Below, piece by piece: positions 57,770 through 64,000 of a stretch of DNA of 64,000 nt. Each line of letters begins with the position of its first letter. Position 1 is the stretch's first letter. The position numbers and the translations under genes are program-made. The notes under the pieces are model-generated. The model ran no database searches and was not told the DNA's origin. It worked only from the letters and a program-made list of their open reading frames with translations. The DNA is taken from contig SZXV01000009.1 of the NCBI GenBank assembly GCA_005862225.1, forward strand, positions 62,001 through 126,000. Direction: 5' to 3'. Source of the stretch: Chlorobium sp. (GTDB lineage: Bacteria; Bacteroidota; Chlorobiia; Chlorobiales; Chlorobiaceae).

Positions 57770-58558
57770 ATGGAATCGTTATTCAGTAAATGGCTATCAG
57801 ACAATTATTTTCTTATGTCCGAATATTTCTTTTCTTTCCAGGAATTTCTTAAAATAGTTCCCGGCCTACTCATTTTCCCCATTTCATTATATCTCGGATT
57901 ACAGAAAATTGGAACAAAAGTCAGTGCTGGAATATCATTTGGCAATAATCCAATATCACCTCTCTGCATAAGATATGTCGATCTCAGAAACATGAAAGAT
58001 CGCACTATTGTCATATATGCAATATATGTATCCATAACCGATAATGAATTATTATTAGAATTAAAAAAGTGTAATCCGCCATTAATTTTAAAAGGATATC
58101 AATCCATTATTGCCGAGATCCCGCCATATTCTTTTTTACTTCTGGATGGCAATAAATTTGAGCTTGACAAGTCAATGATAGAAAATACAACTATATATCT
58201 CGAGCTGGCACATAGTACTGTTAAATGCAATACATTAAATTATCAAAATCAAAATCAGAAACCTATCAACAAAAAACTCAGCAAATATCGTATACTGGAA
58301 AATGTAACAAACAACTTTAATGGTATTATATATGACGAGCACGCTGTTTATGCAATAACCTATGCCTTGCAATCTCGAGTCAAGACGGCAATTATTCATG
58401 ACTCAGGAGCATTTCATGGAGAATGGGACTTCGAAATATTCCAGCTTCCCATGAAATCAATGAGCAGCAAAGAAGCTATTGAGGATGAATTGCGGGCAAT
58501 GCAATTTGGAGATATTGTTGAGTGGTTTAAAGTCTATCGCCTGCGCAAGTATTCGTAA
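57770..58558 (+). CDS. Hypothetical protein with N-terminal membrane segment
   Basis: A 262-residue protein, AT-rich compared with its neighbours and lysine/asparagine/isoleucine-rich. One likely membrane segment lies at about 25-45 (LKIVPGLLIFPISLYLGL). The remainder (from residue 50) is a soluble beta-rich region containing SAGISFGNNPISPLCIRYVD. I recognise no family. The AT-rich composition suggests acquisition by transfer. Its sequence does not tie it to the phosphate genes on either side. Confidence 0.6.
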   Translation: MESLFSKWLSDNYFLMSEYFFSFQEFLKIVPGLLIFPISLYLGLQKIGTKVSAGISFGNNPISPLCIRYVDLRNMKDRTIVIYAIYVSITDNELLLELKKCNPPLILKGYQSIIAEIPPYSFLLLDGNKFELDKSMIENTTIYLELAHSTVKCNTLNYQNQNQKPINKKLSKYRILENVTNNFNGIIYDEHAVYAITYALQSRVKTAIIHDSGAFHGEWDFEIFQLPMKSMSSKEAIEDELRAMQFGDIVEWFKVYRLRKYS

Positions 58559-58728
58559 GCAATAATATTACAATGATTTACTGATATCCAATACGCATAA
58601 TACTCATCCATGAGAGAAGTTTTCATGATTGTAACCGAATATACCTTTTCAGGTCTCATAAAATCATTACACTGTAAAGGTTCTATAGAAGAATTTCCCT
58701 GAATGGCTGACCTTAATCTATAAAAACA

Positions 58729-60255
58729 ATGCCAATGAAAAAACAATTTACCCGGGTAATGTGGCAATTACCGATAATGATTGCCATCTCCTTGCTTTCA
58801 GCATGGAATTATTCAAGTGCAGCAACAGAAACAGAAAACGCTTCTTTTCGAAAAATTGAGACCATTGTGGTGATTTATGCAGAGAACAGAAGTTTTGATA
58901 ATTTATACGGGCTGTTTCCGGGAGCAAACGGCATTTTAAAAAATGCTGATGGCAAACCAAATGACTTAAAACAGTTCAAACAAGTTGACCGGGATGGTGC
59001 GACCCCCCTGCTCCATCTTCCTCCGGTCTGGAATGACTCAGGCAATACGTTGAGCTTTGTCAAGGAATTGCCTGCCGAGCCATTCCGTATTGATGCTCAA
59101 AACGGGACTTTATCGGGAGGATTAAGACCAGATAAAGCCACGCCCGATTTAGTCCACAGGTTTTACAACAATCAGATGCAGATTAATGATGGCAAAAACA
59201 ACATGTTTGCCGCATGGTCTGATGCCGGTGGCTTGACCATGGGGTATTATGACGGCTCTGTCATGAAGATGTGGAAGTTAGCTAAAAAGTACACCCTTGC
59301 AGATAATTTTTTCATGGGTGCTTTTGGCGGTTCATTTCTTAACCACTTCTGGCTGATTTCCGCCTCAACTCCCACCTTCCCTGATGCACCTGCTAACCTC
59401 AGAAGTCGTGTTGACACAACAGGCGTCAAACTTACGCTTGCTGAAAACTCTCCTGTCAGCTCTATAGCAGGCAAGGCTGTTTATGTTGCTGATCAAGCGC
59501 TGACTCCAGATGGCTTTGCGGTAAATACGATGCAACCATCCTATCAACCCAGTGGCATACCGCCAGCCCCAGGTGGAAACAATCAACTTGCTGATGTAAC
59601 AAAAAATCCTCTCCCCCCACAGGATTTCAGAACCATCGGCGATGCCTTGAGTGAAAAACATGTGAGTTGGGTATGGTATGCGGGAGCATGGAATGAGGCA
59701 TTAACTAACCGTAACATTATTAATAATAATAAAACATCAAATTTTCAGACGCACCACCAACCATTCAATTACTTTAAAAGATTTGACCCGACAACGGTTG
59801 CTGGTTCTCTCGAACGAACAACTCATCTGAAAGACTTTTCGGATTTAAAAAAAGATATTATCGCAGGCACCTTGCCATCAGTTGTCTTTTACAAGCCACA
59901 AGGGAATCTGAACCAGCATCCGGGATATGCTGATGTAATGTCAGGAGATGCGCATATCTCACAACTTATCAATGAGTTAAAGAAAAGTCCGCAATGGAAA
60001 AAAATGGCAATCATTGTAACTTATGATGAAAACGGGGGGCTTTGGGATCATGTTGCTCCACCGAAAGGTGACCGATGGGGGCCTGGAATACGTATTCCTG
60101 CAATTATTATATCCCCATTCGCAAAACATCATTTTGTCGATCATACCTGGTACGACACAACCTCTATCCTGAAGTTTATAACAAAGCGGTTTGAGCTTGA
60201 GCCATTACCCGGGGTAAGGCCTCAGGCAGGTGATTTAACGAACGCATTTCATTAA
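58729..60255 (+). CDS. Exported phosphoesterase (phospholipase C / AcpA-like)
   Basis: A 508-residue phosphoesterase-family protein. It has a signal peptide (about residues 1-31, ending YSSAA). The catalytic metal motif is VVIYAENRSFDNLYG, then the C-terminal VTYDENGGLWDHVAPP and IPAIIISPF. The family includes phospholipase C and acid phosphatase AcpA and acts on phosphate esters outside the cytoplasm. Its position between phoBR and phoU supports phosphate scavenging. A strong hairpin follows the stop. Confidence 0.88.
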   Translation: MPMKKQFTRVMWQLPIMIAISLLSAWNYSSAATETENASFRKIETIVVIYAENRSFDNLYGLFPGANGILKNADGKPNDLKQFKQVDRDGATPLLHLPPVWNDSGNTLSFVKELPAEPFRIDAQNGTLSGGLRPDKATPDLVHRFYNNQMQINDGKNNMFAAWSDAGGLTMGYYDGSVMKMWKLAKKYTLADNFFMGAFGGSFLNHFWLISASTPTFPDAPANLRSRVDTTGVKLTLAENSPVSSIAGKAVYVADQALTPDGFAVNTMQPSYQPSGIPPAPGGNNQLADVTKNPLPPQDFRTIGDALSEKHVSWVWYAGAWNEALTNRNIINNNKTSNFQTHHQPFNYFKRFDPTTVAGSLERTTHLKDFSDLKKDIIAGTLPSVVFYKPQGNLNQHPGYADVMSGDAHISQLINELKKSPQWKKMAIIVTYDENGGLWDHVAPPKGDRWGPGIRIPAIIISPFAKHHFVDHTWYDTTSILKFITKRFELEPLPGVRPQAGDLTNAFH

Positions 60256-60263
60256 GTTTGTTC

Positions 60264-60293
60264 CCCGGCAACAGCTCCAGAGTTGTTGCCGGG
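60264..60293 (+). terminator. Hairpin after the phosphoesterase gene
   Basis: CCCGGCAACA (60264-60273) and TGTTGCCGGG (60284-60293) form a perfect 10-bp stem with a 10-base loop, 9 bases after the phosphoesterase stop. Only a short TT follows, so termination efficiency is uncertain. Confidence 0.65.
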
Positions 60294-60341
60294 TTCAATG
60301 TGAAACGAGTCCACAGTTCACAGAAATGACAAAAACGGAAT

Positions 60342-61394
60342 TTAGAATATGCAGTTACCTTTGACGTTGCAAACAAGTCGAACTTGTTCTTCGTCAAAAA
60401 CCTTGGTATTATTTTCGCAAATAAAATCGCCTCCAACTTTTTTTACCGTTCCATCAAGCTCTGACAATTGGTTCCCGGAACAGTTAAAATTTCCTTTAAC
60501 CTTTTTAGGGGCCCCCTCCAGTGAAATCAACTGATTGCCTGAGCAATCAAAATCCCCTCTGACTTTTTCTGGAGCCCATTTGAGGGAGCTTAGTTGATTT
60601 TTTGAACAGATAAACGCATTAACTTCTTCAGGCGCTCCTTTGAGTGTGGTCAACTGATTAGCAGAACAATTAAAAAACCCATTAATTTTTTTATTCGCAC
60701 CCTTGAGGGTTGTCAGTTTATTATCTGAACAATTAAAGTTACCGCCAACTTCTCGAGTTCCACCCTTGAGCGAAGTTAACAGATTTCCATTGCACACAAA
60801 GTCGCCCATAATGCAATGGGGACTACCTCCCAGAGAGGTCAATTGATTGTTTGAACAATCAAAATCCCCATGAATTTTTTTTGGCGCACCATCAAGTTTA
60901 GCAAGCTGATTGCCTGAACAATCAAAATCACCACCAAGCATTACTGGAGCACCATCAAGTGTTGTCAGCTTGTTCCCGGAACAATTGAAATCTCCCTCAA
61001 CGATCTCAGGGCAGCCTGCAAGATGTGCATCATTTGTCTCGCCTTTGAGTGATGTCAACTGGTTGCCAGCACAAGAAAAATCTCCCATAACAAATACCGG
61101 ACTGCCAGCCAGAGAAACCAATCGATTGTTTGAACAATCAAAATGCCCTCTTACTTCCTCTGGGGCGCCTTCAAGTAAGGTCAAAAGATTTCCTGAGCAA
61201 TTGAAATCTCCTTTAACTTTTTTTGGCGCACCCTCAAGTGTTGTCAGTTGGTTTCCAGAACAATTGAAATTCCCAACTTTTTCCGGACAGCCTGAGAGTG
61301 ATGTTAAACCCTTGTTTGAACAATCGATATCTTCTTTTCCTTCGCAAGTACCCATAATATCTGCAAAGGTAACTTGTACTGTGTTTTTCCCCAT
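60342..61394 (-). CDS. Cysteine-ladder leucine-rich solenoid repeat protein
   Basis: A 350-residue protein made almost wholly of about 15 repeats of 20-22 residues, consensus F-x-C-S-G-N-Q-L-T-x-L-x-G-A-P-x-x-V-x-G-D. The asparagine ladder and leucines are as in leucine-rich repeats, and each unit has one cysteine at the same place, so the cysteines should stack in a line along the solenoid. There is no signal peptide, so a cytoplasmic location is likely. Function unknown. Start at 61394 (MGKNTVQVTFADIMGTC) is supported by GGAGGAG seven bases upstream. Confidence 0.8.
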   Translation of the reverse strand: MGKNTVQVTFADIMGTCEGKEDIDCSNKGLTSLSGCPEKVGNFNCSGNQLTTLEGAPKKVKGDFNCSGNLLTLLEGAPEEVRGHFDCSNNRLVSLAGSPVFVMGDFSCAGNQLTSLKGETNDAHLAGCPEIVEGDFNCSGNKLTTLDGAPVMLGGDFDCSGNQLAKLDGAPKKIHGDFDCSNNQLTSLGGSPHCIMGDFVCNGNLLTSLKGGTREVGGNFNCSDNKLTTLKGANKKINGFFNCSANQLTTLKGAPEEVNAFICSKNQLSSLKWAPEKVRGDFDCSGNQLISLEGAPKKVKGNFNCSGNQLSELDGTVKKVGGDFICENNTKVFDEEQVRLVCNVKGNCIF

Positions 61395-61827
61395 GATGAC
61401 TCTCCTCCATGATAAACGATTAGTAATCACGCACTTTATTTTCTTAATTTTTCAGTAGTTATTTTCAGAAAAAAGAGCTTTTGAAATTCAAGATAGAAAA
61501 GCCTAAGACAAAGAAATTGTTACGAATATGTTAAATCCTTGCGAAATCCGGGAGAAAAATGAAGAACTAACAGATCTATGCGCATTTGCTCAACATTCAA
61601 AAAAAGTGGACACTTGAACGACTGACTCGAAAATCCGTTTCCGGAAAATTGTACACATAAGTTTCATACTTGTAACAGAAACACCATTGATTGGCAACGT
61701 TTAAGCCTATAGATTAAGAACTTTAAATTTTGATCAATAAAAATTTTCTCCTCCATCCGGGTGAACCCGAGCTGAAGACAAATTATATATCTCTCTACGA
61801 TTCAGCCAACGAAACCATTGTTACTTT
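61395..61827. other. Intergenic region upstream of phoU
   Basis: These 433 bases have no supported gene. They contain the Pho-box-like repeats at 61518-61545 and presumably the phoU-ppk1 promoter, as well as the promoter of the divergent solenoid-repeat gene. Confidence 0.4.
61518..61545 (+). promoter_or_regulatory. Pho-box-like direct repeats upstream of phoU
   Basis: TGTTAC at 61518 and TGTTAA at 61529 are 11 bp apart, with a weak third unit TGCGAA at 61540. The same unit and period occur upstream of phoB. It lies 283 bases upstream of the phoU start, so either the leader is long or it serves the divergent gene. Confidence 0.45.
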
Positions 61828-62505
61828 ATGTCAGAACGCCAGGTTCATATCCTATTAAAAGAGCTCTCTCAGGTTCTTGTCCAACTCTCCGATAAAGTTG
61901 TCGATAATTTTCTTGATGCCCTTCATGCCGTTAAACAGCAGGATGAACAGAGCGTACGCCAGATACGAATTATCGAAGATGAAATTGACATGGCTGAAAT
62001 CAACCTTGAGGAGCGTTGTCTGGCATTTCTCGCCACACAGCAGCCGGTAGCAAAAGATCTGCGAGCAATTGTCACCATCATAAAGATCAATGACGATTTG
62101 AAACATATCGGTGCCTTAACCTTTCATATTATTGACCGTATCCCCGAAATCAGTCCTGAGATGCTCGAATCATTTGAATTCGAGAACATTGGAATACATG
62201 CTGGCGAGATGGTGAAAAAATCGATTCAGGCATTTGTCTCAAAAGACAGCATTCTTGCCAGACATGTCAGCGCTATGGATGATGAAATTGATTCCATTCA
62301 CCGAAAGGTATTCAAGCGGGTTACCGCCCTTATGAAAAGCCCTGATTCTGATTTGGACCAGCTCATAGCAACCCTGAGTATTTCAAGGTATATCGAACGT
62401 ATGGCTGATCATGCTGCACGAATTGCCAATGAAGTTGTTTTTCTTGTAACGGGAAAGATTGTGCGACACACCGAGTGGGCTTATGAAAAGCTTATAACCC
62501 TATAG
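61828..62505 (+). CDS. phoU: Phosphate signalling protein PhoU
   Basis: A 225-residue PhoU-family protein with two three-helix repeats. VAKDLRAIVTIIKINDDLKHIG and its second copy ISRYIERMADHAARIANEVVFL contain the E/D-x-x-x-D metal-binding helices. It links PstSCAB and PhoR to restrain phosphate-starvation signalling. No pst genes lie in the window. ppk1 follows after 78 bases. Confidence 0.93.
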   Translation: MSERQVHILLKELSQVLVQLSDKVVDNFLDALHAVKQQDEQSVRQIRIIEDEIDMAEINLEERCLAFLATQQPVAKDLRAIVTIIKINDDLKHIGALTFHIIDRIPEISPEMLESFEFENIGIHAGEMVKKSIQAFVSKDSILARHVSAMDDEIDSIHRKVFKRVTALMKSPDSDLDQLIATLSISRYIERMADHAARIANEVVFLVTGKIVRHTEWAYEKLITL

Positions 62506-62583
62506 ATTTATTTGCGCTAAACAGGGAGGTACTCTTTTGCAAATTATATATAAAAAGCGACTTGAATTTATTGATTTGATTGT

Positions 62584-64000
62584 ATGCACAAAGGAACTGC
62601 AGATAACGGGGATGGAAACACTTTTCCAAATTTTTTTGACACCTCCTTTTATGTCAACAGGGAGCTGAGCTGGCTCTATTTCAATCAACGGGTACTGGAA
62701 GAGGCTCTTCATCCTGAGGCTCACCCACTTCTGGAAAGGGTAAAATTTATCTCGATTTTCAGTTCAAACCTTGATGAATATTTCATGATCCGTGTTGCCG
62801 GAATTGAGGAGCAATATGAGGCCGGTATTCAGGATCGCACAATCGACGGCTTTACTCCTGCTGAACAGCTCGAAAAGATTCGTGCGATGGTTCAACAGCA
62901 ACTCTCTCAACGAAACAACTGTTTTTATAACGATTTGGTACTATCACTGCAACAGAAGGGGATAGAATTCCTTCAAGTATCAGAATTATCGGCAATACAA
63001 CAGCGGGCCTTGAGTCACTACTTCCGAAAGGAGATCTATCCGGTACTGACACCGCTCGCTTTTGACACTGGTCACCCTTTTCCCTTTATGTCGAATCTTT
63101 CTCTGAACCTTGCCGTTGAACTGGAGGATGAGGAAGACAATGTGCTGAAATTTGCCCGAGTAAAGGTGCCAGACATTCTGCCCCGACTTCTCCAACTCAA
63201 TACGATCAAGGGCTTTCAGAATAATGACGGTGTCATCCGGTATATCTGGATAGAAGATCTCATAGAGAGCAATCTGGCACACCTGTTTCCGAAAATGAGA
63301 ATTATACAATCACATCTTTTCAGATTAATTCGCGACGCTGATATTGAAATTGAGGAAGATGAAGCAGGAGATCTGCTCAAAACCATTGAGCAGGGAATCC
63401 GGTCGCGCCGCTATGGGAAGGTTGTCCGGCTTGACATAACACCATCAATGCCGCCATCGATGAGAAATCTGCTCATGAAAAATCTTAATGTTCCCTCACG
63501 AAATGTTTATGAAATAGACGGGGCGCTTGGACTCGGATGCCTGATCGATCTCCTGAAAATAGAACAACCTGATTTGAAAGATGAACCTTTTGTACCCCAT
63601 AACCGGATCAAGGAAAAATTCGGCGGAGATATTTTCAGTGCAATACGGGCAAAAGACAGACTGCTTTATCATCCCTATGATTCATTTCAGCCAGTGGTAG
63701 ATTTTATCAACCAGGCTGCGCTTGACCCCTCTGTTCTCTCAATAAAACAAACACTGTACAGGGTAGGAAGCAACTCGCCGATTGTCAAGGCCCTGATAAA
63801 CGCTGCCGAAGCTGGTAAACAGGTTGCTGTTCTCGTTGAACTCAAGGCAAGATTTGATGAAGGCAACAATATTGTCTGGGCACGGGCACTTGAGGATGTC
63901 GGAGTACATGTCGCTTACGGTCTTCCGGGCCTCAAAACCCACACAAAGCTTACCCTTGTTGTACGCCGTGAGCAACAGAAGCTGAAACGATATCTCCATC
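62584..64000 (+). CDS. ppk1: Polyphosphate kinase (3' end outside window)
   Basis: First 472 codons of Ppk1, which makes polyphosphate from [54 protein letters not shown] and the ATP region with [19 protein letters not shown] are present, and [17 protein letters not shown] contains the catalytic histidine region (about residue 459). The start [11 protein letters not shown] at 62584 follows phoU in the same direction. The frame is open to the window edge. Confidence 0.93.
   Translation, partial: MHKGTADNGDGNTFPNFFDTSFYVNRELSWLYFNQRVLEEALHPEAHPLLERVKFISIFSSNLDEYFMIRVAGIEEQYEAGIQDRTIDGFTPAEQLEKIRAMVQQQLSQRNNCFYNDLVLSLQQKGIEFLQVSELSAIQQRALSHYFRKEIYPVLTPLAFDTGHPFPFMSNLSLNLAVELEDEEDNVLKFARVKVPDILPRLLQLNTIKGFQNNDGVIRYIWIEDLIESNLAHLFPKMRIIQSHLFRLIRDADIEIEEDEAGDLLKTIEQGIRSRRYGKVVRLDITPSMPPSMRNLLMKNLNVPSRNVYEIDGALGLGCLIDLLKIEQPDLKDEPFVPHNRIKEKFGGDIFSAIRAKDRLLYHPYDSFQPVVDFINQAALDPSVLSIKQTLYRVGSNSPIVKALINAAEAGKQVAVLVELKARFDEGNNIVWARALEDVGVHVAYGLPGLKTHTKLTLVVRREQQKLKRYLH

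Overview
The window looks like the chromosome of a green sulfur bacterium (Chlorobiaceae, genus Chlorobium or a close relative). The signs are a plant/cyanobacterial-type zeta-carotene desaturase, a type III glutamine synthetase next to an Lrp regulator, a bacillithiol deacetylase and a family-typical SDR, tgt and rimO set. A complete assimilatory sulfate uptake and reduction system is also present. Most green sulfur bacteria live on sulfide and lack this; it is known from the Fe(II)-oxidising C. ferrooxidans type, so that lineage is my best guess. The assignment is inference from gene content only.

Layout. 1-4416: partial SDR, tgt, rimO and an AhpD-like protein. 4421-8591: sulfate ABC transporter (sbp-cysT-cysW-cysA). 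8650-25131: one giant surface-protein gene of about 5,490 codons, split by a single in-frame TAA. 25611-27133: Rpn-type nuclease and a ParE/RelE toxin-antitoxin pair. 27503-33514, all minus strand: porin, tRNA-Cys, then sulfite reductase-cysH-cysD-cysN. 34058-38548: MFS exporter, radical SAM protein, small outer-membrane protein, acid phosphatase and cyclophilin. 38648-40391: small hypothetical gene, broken rhuM and dinD. 40713-45187: aminotransferase, aroK-aroB, coaX and a membrane protein. 45333-51160: glnN-lrp, crtQ and two sugar-transferase-like genes. 51256-54353: repeat protein, dut, bshB1 and a cyclase. 54615-64000: phoB-phoR, a hypothetical gene, a phosphoesterase, a cysteine-ladder repeat protein, phoU and partial ppk1, which forms a phosphate/polyphosphate neighbourhood.

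The main discovery is a roughly 76-bp promoter block found three times. It lies upstream of the sulfate transporter operon (4421-4496), upstream of the sulfite reductase-cysHDN operon (32013-32087, minus) and upstream of the porin gene (33770-33845, minus). Each copy has an 18-bp imperfect palindrome and, 59-60 bp further on, a 6-4-6 dyad of the ATTAAC-N4-GTTAAT type. This points to an undescribed sulfur-limitation regulon that takes sulfate from an outer-membrane pore to cysteine, with tRNA-Cys placed between two of its members. Two of the three leaders also carry a terminator-like hairpin ahead of the first gene.

The pathway has two enzymatic peculiarities. CysN ends in a kinase-like domain that lacks the usual APS-kinase motifs, while CysH has the iron-sulfur cysteines of an APS reductase. 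Sulfite reduction appears to rest on one small siroheme/ferredoxin protein.
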